Shown here: in pieces, positions 9,273 through 22,759 of the stretch | How the letters are laid out: each line of letters begins with the position of its first letter | Numbering within the stretch: the first letter of the stretch is position 1 | Origin: Bugulina stolonifera | Lineage: Eukaryota > Bryozoa > Gymnolaemata > Cheilostomatida > Bugulidae | NCBI GenBank assembly: GCA_935421135.1 | Contig: OW285187.1 | Location: 18,538,429-18,602,428, forward strand | Direction of reading: 5' to 3' | Length of the DNA: 64,000 nucleotides | Made by a program: the position numbers and the translations under genes | The notes under the pieces: model-generated | The model's database searches: none | Told to the model about the DNA's origin: nothing | Seen by the model: the letters and a program-made list of their open reading frames with translations, nothing else

Positions 9273-11321
9273 GTGAATGAAACACATTGTTACAAACAGT
9301 AATTTAGTGCAAAACACGCTGAAAACTTACTTTTATGCAATATTGAACATCTTTTACTAGTTTACCAGCTAATAACTCAAGTGAATTTGTCAAAAACCAC
9401 AAGTTTGACATTATGTTTCATGTTTGCAAAGTTGAATATTGCATGCATAGCCATGTTTTATAGATTTTCATCCAAATTATGCATTCTGAACATTGCAAAA
9501 GTGAATGAAACACATTGTTACAGACAGCAATTTGGCACAAAAATCACTTAAAACTTACTTTTATGCAATATTGAACATCTTCTGCTAGTTTACAAACTAA
9601 TAACTCAAGTGAATTTGTCAAAAGTGACGAATTTGACATTATGTTTCATGTTTGCAAAGTTAAATATTGCATGCAAAGCCATGATTTATTGATTTTCATT
9701 CAAATTATGCATTCTGAACATTGTAAAAGTGAATGAAACACATTGTTACAAACAGCAATTAGGTACAAAACACGCTGAAAACTTACTTTCATGCAATATT
9801 GAACTTCTTTTACTAGTTTACAAACTAATAACTCAAGTGAATTTGTCAAAAACGACAAATCTGACATTATGTTTCATGTTTGCAAAGTTGTATATTGCAT
9901 GCAAAGCCATGTTTTATTGATTTTCATTCAAACTATGCATTCTGAACATTGCACAAGTGAATGAAACACATTGTTACAAACAGCAATTTGGCACAAAACA
10001 CACTGAAAACTTACTTCATGCAATATTGAACATCTTTTACTAGTTTACAAACTAATAACTCAGGTGAAATTGTAAAAATCACAAATCTGGCATTATGTTT
10101 CATGTTTGCAAAGTTGAATATTGCCATGCAACGACTTGTTTTATAGATTTTCATCCAAACTATGCATTCTGAACACTGTAAAAGTGAATGAAACACATTG
10201 GTACAAACAGTAATTTAGTGCAAAACACGCTGAAAACTTACTTTTATGCAATATTGAACATCTTTTACTAGTTTACCAGCTAATAACTCAAGTGAATTTG
10301 TCAAAAACCACAAATTTGACATTATGTTTCATGTTTGCAAAGTTGAATATTGCATGCAAAGCCATGTTTTATTGATTTTCATTCAAATTAGGCATTCTGA
10401 ACATTGTAAAAGTGAATGAAACACATTGTTACAAACAGCAATTAGGTACAAAACACGCTGAAAACTTACTTTCATGCAATATTGAACATCTTTTACTAGT
10501 TTACAAACTAATAACTCAAGTGAATTTGTCAAAAACCACAAATCTGACATTATGTTTCATGTTTGCAAAGTTGAATATTGCATGCAAAGCCATGTTTTAT
10601 TGATTTTCATTCAAATTATGCATTCTGAACATTGTAAAAGTGAATGAAACACATTGTTACAAACAGCAATTAGGTACAAAACACGCTGAAAACTTACTTT
10701 CATGCAATATTGAACTTCTTTTACTAGTTTACAAACTAATAACTCAAGTGAATTTGTCAAAAACGACAACTCTGACATTATGTTTCATGTTTGCAAAGTT
10801 GTATATTGCATGCAAAGCCATGTTTTATTGATTTTCATTCAAACTATGCATTCTGAACATTGCACAAGTGAATGAAACACATTGTTACAAACAGCAATTT
10901 GGCACAAAACACACTGAAAACTTACTTCATGCAATATTGAACATCTTTTACTAGTTTACAAACTAATAACTCAGGTGAAATTGTAAAAATCACAAATCTG
11001 GCATTATGTTTCATGTTTGCAAAGTTGAATATTGCATGCAACGACTTGTTTTATAGATTTTCATCCAAACTATGCATTCTGAACACTGTAAAAGTGAATG
11101 AAACACATTGTTACAAACAGTAATTTAGTGCAAAACACGCTGAAAACTTACTTTTATGCAATATTGAACATCTTTTACTAGTTTACCAGCTAATAACTCA
11201 AGTGAATTTGTCAAAAACCACAAATTTGACATTATGTTTCATGTTTGCAAAGTTGAATATTGCATGCATAGCCATGTTTTATAGATTTTCATCCAAATTA
11301 TGCATTCTGAACATTGCAAAA

Positions 11322-11508
11322 GTGAATGAAACACATTGTTACAGACAGCAATTTGGCACAAAAATCACTTAAAACTTACTTTTATGCAATAGAAGTGTCA
11401 AAAACCACAAATTTGACATTATGTTTCATGTTTGCAAAGTTGAATATTGCATGCATAGCCATGTTTTATAGATTTTCATCCAAATTATGCATTCTGAACA
11501 TTGCAAAA
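11322..11508. repeat. Truncated D monomer, 187 bp (41-bp internal deletion)
   Basis: After TTTTATGCAAT the sequence jumps to AGAAGTGTCAAAAACC, losing ATTGAAC through AACTC. A normal D monomer follows at 11509. Block 3 lacks this monomer, and its 187 bp exactly explain the difference between the A-to-E spacings there (886 bp) and here (1073 bp). Confidence 0.88.
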
Positions 11509-13102
11509 GTGAATGAAACACATTGTTACAGACAGCAATTTGGCACAAAAATCACTTAACACTTACTTTTATGCAATATTGAACATCTTCTGCTAGTTTA
11601 CAAACTAATAACTCAAGTGAATTTGTCAAAAGTCACGAATTTGACATTATGTTTCATGTTTGCAAAGTTAAATATTGCATGCAAAGCCATGATTTATTGA
11701 TTTTCATTCAAATTGTGCATTCTGAACATTGCAAATGTGAACAAAACACATTGTTACAAACAGCAATTTGTCACAAAACACACTGAAAACTTACTTTCAT
11801 GCAATATTGAACATCTTATACTAGTTTACCAACTAATAACTCAAGTGAATTTGTCAAAAACCACAAATTTGACATTATGTTTCATGTTTGCAAAGTTGAA
11901 TATTGCATGCAAAGCCATGTTTTATTGATTTTCATTCAAATTATGCATTCTGAACATTGTAAAAGTGAATGAAACACATTGTTACAAACAGCAATTAGGT
12001 ACAAAACACGCTGAAAACTTACTTTCATGCAATATTGAACTTCTTTTACTAGTTTACAAACTAATAACTCAAGTGAATTTGTCAAAAACGACAACTCTGA
12101 CATTATGTTTCATGTTTGCAAAGTTGTATATTGCATGCAAAGCCATGTTTTATTGATTTTCATTCAAACTATGCATTCTGAACATTGCACAAGTGAATGA
12201 AACACATTGTTACAAACAGCAATTTGGCACAAAACACACTGAAAACTTACTTCATGCAATATTGAACATCTTTTACTAGTTTACAAACTAATAACTCAGG
12301 TGAAATTGTAAAAATCACAAATCTGGCATTATGTTTCATGTTTGCAAAGTTGAATATTGCATGCAACGACTTGTTTTATAGATTTTCATCCAAACTATGC
12401 ATTCTGAACACTGTAAAAGTGAATGAAACACATTGTTACAAACAGTAATTTAGTGCAAAACACGCTGAAAACTTACTTTTATGCAATATTGAACATCTTT
12501 TACTAGTTTACCAGCTAATAACTCAAGTGAATTTGTCAAAAACGACAAATTTGACATTATGTTTCATGTTTGCAAAGTTGAATATTGCATGCATAGCCAT
12601 GTTTTACTGATTTTCATTCAAATTATGCATTCTGAACATTGCAAAAGTGAATGAAACACATTGTTACAGACAGCAATTTGGCACAAAAATCACTTAAAAC
12701 TTACTTTTATGCAATATTGAACATCTTCTGCTAGTTTACAAACTAATAACTCAAGTGAATTTGTCAAAAGTCACGAATTTGACATTATGTTTCATGTTTG
12801 CAAAGTTAAATATTGCATGCAAAGCCATGATTTATTGATTTTCATTCAAATTGTGCATTCTGAACATTGCAAATGTGAATGAAACACATTGTTACAAACA
12901 GCAATTTGTCACAAAACACACTGAAAACTTACTTTCATGCAATATTGAACATCTTATACTAGTTTACCAACTAATAACTCAAGTGAATTTGTCAAAAACC
13001 ACAAATTTGACATTATGTTTCATGTTTGCAAAGTTGAATATTGCATGCAAAGCCATGTTTTATTGATTTTCATTCAAATTATGCATTCTGAACATTGTAA
13101 AA

Positions 13103-16100
13103 GTGAATGAAACACATTGTTACAAACAGCAATTAGGTACAAAACACGCTGAAAACTTACTTTCATGCAATATTGAACTTCTTTTACTAATTTACAAACT
13201 AATAACTCAAGTGAATTTGTCAAAAACGACAACTCCGACATTATGTTTCATGTTTGCAAAGTTGTATATTGCATGCAAAGCCATGTTTTATTGATTTTCA
13301 TTCAAACTATGCATTCTGAACATTGCACAAGTGAATGAAACACATTGTTACAAACAGCAATTTGGCACAAAACACACTGAAAACTTACTTCATGCAATAT
13401 TGAACATCTTTTACTAGTTTACAAACTAATAACTCAGGTGAAATTGTAAAAATCACAAATCTGGCATTATGTTTCATGTTTGCAAAGTTGAATATTGCAT
13501 GCAACGACTTGTTTTATAGATTTTCATCCAAACTATGCATTCTGAACACTGTAAAAGTGAATGAAACACATTGTTACAAACAGTAATTTAGTGCAAAACA
13601 CGCTGAAAACTTACTTTTATGCAATATTGAACATCTTTTACTAGTTTACCAGCTAATAACTCAAGTGAATTTGTCAAAAACCACAAATTTGACATTATGT
13701 TTCATGTTTGCAAAGTTGAATATTGCATGCATAGCCATGTTTTATAGATTTTCATCCAAATTATGCATTCTGAACATTGCAAAAGTGAATGAAACACATT
13801 GTTACAGACAGCAATTTGGCACAAAAATCACTTAAAACTTACTTTTATGCAATATTGAACATCTTCTGCTAGTTTACTAACTAATAACTCAAGTGAATTT
13901 GTCAAAAGTCACGAATTTGACATTATGTTTCATGTTTGCAAAGTTAAATATTGCATGCAAAGCCATGATTTATTGATTTTCATTCAAATTATGCATTCTG
14001 AACATTGTAAAAGTGAATGAAACACATTGTTACAAACAGCAATTAGGTACAAAACACGCTGAAAACTTACTTTCATGCAATATTGAACTTTTTTTACTAG
14101 TTTACAAACTAATAACTCAAGTGAATTTGTCAAAAACGACAAATCTGACATTATGTTTCATGTTTGCAAAGTTGTATATTGCATGCAAAGCCATGTTTTA
14201 TTGATTTTCATTCAAACTATGCATTCTGAACATTGCACAAGTGAATGAAACACATTGTTACAAACAGCAATTTGGCACAAAACACACTGAAAACTTACTT
14301 CATGCAATATTGAACATCTTTTACTAGTTTACAAACTAATAACTCAGGTGAAATTGTAAAAATCACAAATCTGGCATTATGTTTCATGTTTGCAAAGTTG
14401 AATATTGCCATGCAACGACTTGTTTTATAGATTTTCATCCAAACTATGCATTCTGAACACTGTAAAAGTGAATGAAACACATTGTTACAAACAGTAATTT
14501 AGTGCAAAACACGCTGAAAACTTACTTTTATGCAATATTGAACATCTTTTACTAGTTTACCAGCTAATAACTCAAGTGAATTTGTCAAAAACCACAAATT
14601 TGACATTATGTTTCATGTTTGCAAAGTTGAATATTGCATGCAAAGCCATGTTTTATTGATTTTCATTCAAATTAGGCATTCTGAACATTGTAAAAGTGAA
14701 TGAAACACATTGTTACAAACAGCAATTAGGTACAAAACACGCTGAAAACTTACTTTCATGCAATATTGAACATCTTTTACTAGTTTACAAACTAATAACT
14801 CAAGTGAATTTGTCAAAAACCACAAATCTGACATTATGTTTCATGTTTGCAAAGTTGAATATTGCATGCAAAGCCATGTTTTATTGATTTTCATTCAAAT
14901 TATGCATTCTGAACATTGTAAAAGTGAATGAAACACATTGTTACAAACAGCAATTAGGTACAAAACACGCTGAAAACTTACTTTCATGCAATATTGAACT
15001 TCTTTTACTAGTTTACAAACTAATAACTCAAGTGAATTTGTCAAAAACGACAACTCTGACATTATGTTTCATGTTTGCAAAGTTGTATATTGCATGCAAA
15101 GCCATGTTTTATTGATTTTCATTCAAACTATGCATTCTGAACATTGTAAAAGTGAATGAAACACATTGTTACAAACAGCAATTAGGTACAAAACACGCTG
15201 AAAACTTACTTTCATGCAATATTGAACTTCTTTTACTAGTTTACAAACTAATAACTCAAGTGAATTTGTCAAAAACGACAACTCTGACATTATGTTTCAT
15301 GTTTGCAAAGTTGTATATTGCATGCAAAGCCATGTTTTATTGATTTTCATTCAAACTATGCATTCTGAACATTGCACAAGTGAATGAAACACATTGTTAC
15401 AAACAGCAATTTGGCACAAAACACACTGAAAACTTACTTCATGCAATATTGAACATCTTTTACTAGTTTACAAACTAATAACTCAGGTGAAATTGTAAAA
15501 ATCACAAATCTGGCATTATGTTTCATGTTTGCAAAGTTGAATATTGCATGCAACGACTTGTTTTATAGATTTTCATCCAAACTATGCATTCTGAACACTG
15601 TAAAAGTGAATGAAACACATTGTTACAAACAGTAATTTAGTGCAAAACACGCTGAAAACTTACTTTTATGCAATATTGAACATCTTTTACTAGTTTACCA
15701 GCTAATAACTCAAGTGAATTTGTCAAAAACGACAAATTTGACATTATGTTTCATGTTTGCAAAGTTGAATATTGCATGCATAGCCATGTTTTACTGATTT
15801 TCATTCAAATTATGCATTCTGAACATTGCAAAAGTGAATGAAACACATTGTTACAGACAGCAATTTGGCACAAAAATCACTTAAAACTTACTTTTATGCA
15901 ATATTGAACATCTTCTGCTAGTTTACAAACTAATAACTCAAGTGAATTTGTCAAAAGTCACGAATTTGACATTATGTTTCATGTTTGCAAAGTTAAATAT
16001 TGCATGCAAAGCCATGATTTATTGATTTTCATTCAAATTGTGCATTCTGAACATTGCAAATGTGAATGAAACACATTGTTACAAACAGCAATTTGTCACA

Positions 16101-16289
16101 AAACACACTGAAAACTTACTTTCATGCAATATTGAACATCTTATACTAGTTTACCAACTAATAACTCAAGTGAATTTGTCAAAAACCACAAATTTGACAT
16201 TATGTTTCATGTTTGCAAAGTTGAATATTGCATGCAAAGCCATGTTTTATTGATTTTCATTCAAATTATGCATTCTGAACATTGTAAAA
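13103..16289. repeat. Supra-repeat block 2: 14 monomers, 3187 bp
   Basis: Order: A*, B, C, D; A, B+1, C; A2, A, A, B, C, D, E, starting at 13103, 13331, 13557, 13785, 14013, 14241, 14468, 14696, 14924, 15152, 15380, 15606, 15834 and 16062. Relative to block 1 it lacks the C/B hybrid, the truncated D and the last pentamer, and has an extra tandem A at 15152. Confidence 0.88.
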
Positions 16290-19200
16290 GTGAATGAAAC
16301 ACATTGTTACAAACAGCAATTAGGTACAAAACACGCTGAAAACTTACTTTCATGCAATATTGAACTTCTTTTACTAATTTACAAACTAATAACTCAAGTG
16401 AATTTGTCAAAAACGACAACTCCGACATTATGTTTCATGTTTGCAAAGTTGTATATTGCATGCAAAGCCATGTTTTATTGATTTTCATTCAAACTATGCA
16501 TTCTGAACATTGCACAAGTGAATGAAACACATTGTTACAAACAGCAATTTGGCACAAAACACACTGAAAACTTACTTCATGCAATATTGAACATCTTTTA
16601 CTAGTTTACAAACTAATAACTCAGGTGAAATTGTAAAAATCACAAATCTGGCATTATGTTTCATGTTTGCAAAGTTGAATATTGCATGCAACGACTTGTT
16701 TTATAGATTTTCATCCAAACTATGCATTCTGAACACTGTAAAAGTGAATGAAACACATTGTTACAAACAGTAATTTAGTGCAAAACACGCTGAAAACTTA
16801 CTTCATGCAATATTGAACATCTTTTACTAGTTTACAAACTAATAACTCAGGTGAAATTGTAAAAATCACAAATCTGGCATTATGTTTCATGTTTGCAAAG
16901 TTGAATATTGCATGCAACGACTTGTTTTATAGATTTTCATCCAAACTATGCATTCTGAACACTGTAAAAGTGAATGAAACACATTGTTACAAACAGTAAT
17001 TTAGTGCAAAACACGCTGAAAACTTACTTTTATGCAATATTGAACATCTTTTACTAGTTTACCAGCTAATAACTCAAGTGAATTTGTCAAAAACCACAAA
17101 TTTGACATTATGTTTCATGTTTGCAAAGTTGAATATTGCATGCATAGCCATGTTTTATAGATTTTCATCCAAATTATGCATTCTGAACATTGCAAAAGTG
17201 AATGAAACACATTGTTACAGACAGCAATTTGGCACAAAAATCACTTAAAACTTACTTTTATGCAATATTGAACATCTTCTGCTAGTTTACAAACTAATAA
17301 CTCAAGTGAATTTGTCAAAAGTGACGAATTTGACATTATGTTTCATGTTTGCAAAGTTAAATATTGCATGCAAAGCCATGATTTATTGATTTTCATTCAA
17401 ATTATGCATTCTGAACATTGTAAAAGTGAATGAAACACATTGTTACAAACAGCAATTAGGTACAAAACACGCTGAAAACTTACTTTCATGCAATATTGAA
17501 CTTCTTTTACTAGTTTACAAACTAATAACTCAAGTGAATTTGCCAAAAACGACAAATCTGACATTATGTTTCATGTTTGCAAAGTTGTATATTGCATGCA
17601 AAGCCATGTTTTATTGATTTTCATTCAAACTATGCATTCTGAACATTGCACAAGTGAATGAAACACATTGTTACAAACAGCAATTTGGCACAAAACACAC
17701 TGAAAACTTACTTCATGCAATATTGAACATCTTTTACTAGTTTACAAACTAATAACTCAGGTGAAATTGTAAAAATCACAAATCTGGCATTATGTTTCAT
17801 GTTTGCAAAGTTGAATATTGCCATGCAACGACTTGTTTTATAGATTTTCATCCAAACTATGCATTCTGAACACTGTAAAAGTGAATGAAACACATTGGTA
17901 CAAACAGTAATTTAGTGCAAAACACGCTGAAAACTTACTTTTATGCAATATTGAACATCTTTTACTAGTTTACCAGCTAATAACTCAAGTGAATTTGTCA
18001 AAAACCACAAATTTGACATTATGTTTCATGTTTGCAAAGTTGAATATTGCATGCAAAGCCATGTTTTATTGATTTTCATTCAAATTAGGCATTCTGAACA
18101 TTGTAAAAGTGAATGAAACACATTGTTACAAACAGCAATTAGGTACAAAACACGCTGAAAACTTACTTTCATGCAATATTGAACATCTTTTACTAGTTTA
18201 CAAACTAATAACTCAAGTGAATTTGTCAAAAACCACAAATCTGACATTATGTTTCATGTTTGCAAAGTTGAATATTGCATGCAAAGCCATGTTTTATTGA
18301 TTTTCATTCAAATTATGCATTCTGAACATTGTAAAAGTGAATGAAACACATTGTTACAAACAGCAATTAGGTACAAAACACGCTGAAAACTTACTTTCAT
18401 GCAATATTGAACTTCTTTTACTAGTTTACAAACTAATAACTCAAGTGAATTTGTCAAAAACGACAACTCTGACATTATGTTTCATGTTTGCAAAGTTGTA
18501 TATTGCATGCAAAGCCATGTTTTATTGATTTTCATTCAAACTATGCATTCTGAACATTGCACAAGTGAATGAAACACATTGTTACAAACAGCAATTTGGC
18601 ACAAAACACACTGAAAACTTACTTCATGCAATATTGAACATCTTTTACTAGTTTACAAACTAATAACTCAGGTGAAATTGTAAAAATCACAAATCTGGCA
18701 TTATGTTTCATGTTTGCAAAGTTGAATATTGCATGCAACGACTTGTTTTATAGATTTTCATCCAAACTATGCATTCTGAACACTGTAAAAGTGAATGAAA
18801 CACATTGTTACAAACAGTAATTTAGTGCAAAACACGCTGAAAACTTACTTTTATGCAATATTGAACATCTTTTACTAGTTTACCAGCTAATAACTCAAGT
18901 GAATTTGTCAAAAACCACAAATTTGACATTATGTTTCATGTTTGCAAAGTTGAATATTGCATGCATAGCCATGTTTTATAGATTTTCATCCAAATTATGC
19001 ATTCTGAACATTGCAAAAGTGAATGAAACACATTGTTACAGACAGCAATTTGGCACAAAAATCACTTAAAACTTACTTTTATGCAATATTGAACATCTTC
19101 TGCTAGTTTACAAACTAATAACTCAAGTGAATTTGTCAAAAGTCACGAATTTGACATTATGTTTCATGTTTGCAAAGTTAAATATTGCATGCAAAGCCAT

Positions 19201-20612
19201 GATTTATTGATTTTCATTCAAATTGTGCATTCTGAACATTGCAAATGTGAACAAAACACATTGTTACAAACAGCAATTTGTCACAAAACACACTGAAAAC
19301 TTACTTTCATGCAATATTGAACATCTTATACTAGTTTACCAACTAATAACTCAAGTGAATTTGTCAAAAACCACAAATTTGACATTATGTTTCATGTTTG
19401 CAAAGTTGAATATTGCATGCAAAGCCATGTTTTATTGATTTTCATTCAAATTATGCATTCTGAACATTGTAAAAGTGAATGAAACACATTGTTACAAACA
19501 GCAATTAGGTACAAAACACGCTGAAAACTTACTTTCATGCAATATTGAACTTCTTTTACTAGTTTACAAACTAATAACTCAAGTGAATTTGTCAAAAACG
19601 ACAACTCTGACATTATGTTTCATGTTTGCAAAGTTGTATATTGCATGCAAAGCCATGTTTTATTGATTTTCATTCAAACTATGCATTCTGAACATTGCAC
19701 AAGTGAATGAAACACATTGTTACAAACAGCAATTTGGCACAAAACACACTGAAAACTTACTTCATGCAATATTGAACATCTTTTACTAGTTTACAAACTA
19801 ATAACTCAGGTGAAATTGTAAAAATCACAAATCTGGCATTATGTTTCATGTTTGCAAAGTTGAATATTGCATGCAACGACTTGTTTTATAGATTTTCATC
19901 CAAACTATGCATTCTGAACACTGTAAAAGTGAATGAAACACATTGTTACAAACAGTAATTTAGTGCAAAACACGCTGAAAACTTACTTTTATGCAATATT
20001 GAACATCTTTTACTAGTTTACCAGCTAATAACTCAAGTGAATTTGTCAAAAACGACAAATTTGACATTATGTTTCATGTTTGCAAAGTTGAATATTGCAT
20101 GCATAGCCATGTTTTACTGATTTTCATTCAAATTATGCATTCTGAACATTGCAAAAGTGAATGAAACACATTGTTACAGACAGCAATTTGGCACAAAAAT
20201 CACTTAAAACTTACTTTTATGCAATATTGAACATCTTCTGCTAGTTTACAAACTAATAACTCAAGTGAATTTGTCAAAAGTCACGAATTTGACATTATGT
20301 TTCATGTTTGCAAAGTTAAATATTGCATGCAAAGCCATGATTTATTGATTTTCATTCAAATTGTGCATTCTGAACATTGCAAATGTGAATGAAACACATT
20401 GTTACAAACAGCAATTTGTCACAAAACACACTGAAAACTTACTTTCATGCAATATTGAACATCTTATACTAGTTTACCAACTAATAACTCAAGTGAATTT
20501 GTCAAAAACCACAAATTTGACATTATGTTTCATGTTTGCAAAGTTGAATATTGCATGCAAAGCCATGTTTTATTGATTTTCATTCAAATTATGCATTCTG
20601 AACATTGTAAAA
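16290..20612. repeat. Supra-repeat block 3: 19 monomers, 4323 bp
   Basis: Order: A*, B, C/B hybrid, C, D; A, B+1, C; A2, A, B, C, D, E; A, B, C, D, E. It equals block 1 without the 187-bp truncated monomer. Rare states shared with block 1 include GACGAATTT preceded by AAAGT (9622 and 17323) and CATTGGTACAAAC (10197 and 17894). Confidence 0.88.
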
Positions 20613-22759
20613 GTGAATGAAACACATTGTTACAAACAGCAATTAGGTACAAAACACGCTGAAAACTTACTTTCATGCAATATTGAACTTCTTTTACTAA
20701 TTTACAAACTAATAACTCAAGTGAATTTGTCAAAAACGACAACTCCGACATTATGTTTCATGTTTGCAAAGTTGTATATTGCATGCAAAGCCATGTTTTA
20801 TTGATTTTCATTCAAACTATGCATTCTGAACATTGCACAAGTGAATGAAACACATTGTTACAAACAGCAATTTGGCACAAAACACACTGAAAACTTACTT
20901 CATGCAATATTGAACATCTTTTACTAGTTTACAAACTAATAACTCAGGTGAAATTGTAAAAATCACAAATCTGGCATTATGTTTCATGTTTGCAAAGTTG
21001 AATATTGCCATGCAACGACTTGTTTTATAGATTTTCATCCAAACTATGCATTCTGAACACTGTAAAAGTGAATGAAACACATTGTTACAAACAGTAATTT
21101 AGTGCAAAACACGCTGAAAACTTACTTTTATGCAATATTGAACATCTTTTACTAGTTTACCAGCTAATAACTCAAGTGAATTTGTCAAAAACCACAAATT
21201 TGACATTATGTTTCATGTTTGCAAAGTTGAATATTGCATGCATAGCCATGTTTTATAGATTTTCATCCAAATTATGCATTCTGAACATTGCAAAAGTGAA
21301 TGAAACACATTGTTACAGACAGCAATTTGGCACAAAAATCACTTAAAACTTACTTTTATGCAATATTGAACATCTTCTGCTAGTTTACTAACTAATAACT
21401 CAAGTGAATTTGTCAAAAGTCACGAATTTGACATTATGTTTCATGTTTGCAAAGTTAAATATTGCATGCAAAGCCATGATTTATTGATTTTCATTCAAAT
21501 TATGCATTCTGAACATTGTAAAAGTGAATGAAACACATTGTTACAAACAGCAATTAGGTACAAAACACGCTGAAAACTTACTTTCATGCAATATTGAACA
21601 TCTTTTACTAGTTTACAAACTAATAACTCAGGTGAAATTGTAAAAATCACAAATCTGGCATTATGTTTCATGTTTGCAAAGTTGAATATTGCCATGCAAC
21701 GACTTGTTTTATAGATTTTCATCCAAACTATGCATTCTGAACACTGTAAAAGTGAATGAAACACATTGTTACAAACAGTAATTTAGTGCAAAACACGCTG
21801 AAAACTTACTTTTATGCAATATTGAACATCTTTTACTAGTTTACCAGCTAATAACTCAAGTGAATTTGTCAAAAACCACAAATTTGACATTATGTTTCAT
21901 GTTTGCAAAGTTGAATATTGCATGCAAAGCCATGTTTTATTGATTTTCATTCAAATTAGGCATTCTGAACATTGTAAAAGTGAATGAAACACATTGTTAC
22001 AAACAGCAATTAGGTACAAAACACGCTGAAAACTTACTTTCATGCAATATTGAACATCTTTTACTAGTTTACAAACTAATAACTCAAGTGAATTTGTCAA
22101 AAACCACAAATCTGACATTATGTTTCATGTTTGCAAAGTTGAATATTGCATGCAAAGCCATGTTTTATTGATTTTCATTCAAATTATGCATTCTGAACAT
22201 TGTAAAAGTGAATGAAACACATTGTTACAAACAGCAATTAGGTACAAAACACGCTGAAAACTTACTTTCATGCAATATTGAACTTCTTTTACTAGTTTAC
22301 AAACTAATAACTCAAGTGAATTTGTCAAAAACGACAACTCTGACATTATGTTTCATGTTTGCAAAGTTGTATATTGCATGCAAAGCCATGTTTTATTGAT
22401 TTTCATTCAAACTATGCATTCTGAACATTGCACAAGTGAATGAAACACATTGTTACAAACAGCAATTTGGCACAAAACACACTGAAAACTTACTTCATGC
22501 AATATTGAACATCTTTTACTAGTTTACAAACTAATAACTCAGGTGAAATTGTAAAAATCACAAATCTGGCATTATGTTTCATGTTTGCAAAGTTGAATAT
22601 TGCATGCAACGACTTGTTTTATAGATTTTCATCCAAACTATGCATTCTGAACACTGTAAAAGTGAATGAAACACATTGTTACAAACAGTAATTTAGTGCA
22701 AAACACGCTGAAAACTTACTTTTATGCAATATTGAACATCTTTTACTAGTTTACCAGCT
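20613..22759. repeat. Supra-repeat block 4, incomplete and rearranged
   Basis: Order: A* (20613), B+1 (20841), C (21068), D (21296), A/B hybrid (21524), C (21752), A2 (21980), A (22208), B (22436), then C from 22662 that runs into the 4554-bp unit. The 1-bp insertion TTGCCATGCAAC appears twice (21006 and 21690), which points to an extra exchange inside this block. Confidence 0.82.

Larger units (their letters stand above)
8593..13102. repeat. Supra-repeat block 1: 20 monomers, 4510 bp
   Basis: The block opens with the marked A monomer (ACTAATTTAC and AACTCCGAC). Order: A*, B, C/B hybrid, C, D; A, B+1, C; A2, A, B, C, truncated D, D, E; A, B, C, D, E. Starts are 8593, 8821, 9047, 9273, 9501, 9729, 9957, 10184, 10412, 10640, 10868, 11094, 11322, 11509, 11737, 11965, 12193, 12419, 12647 and 12875. 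The total follows from 20 x 228 minus 9 bp of small deletions minus 41 bp missing at 11322. Confidence 0.88.
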
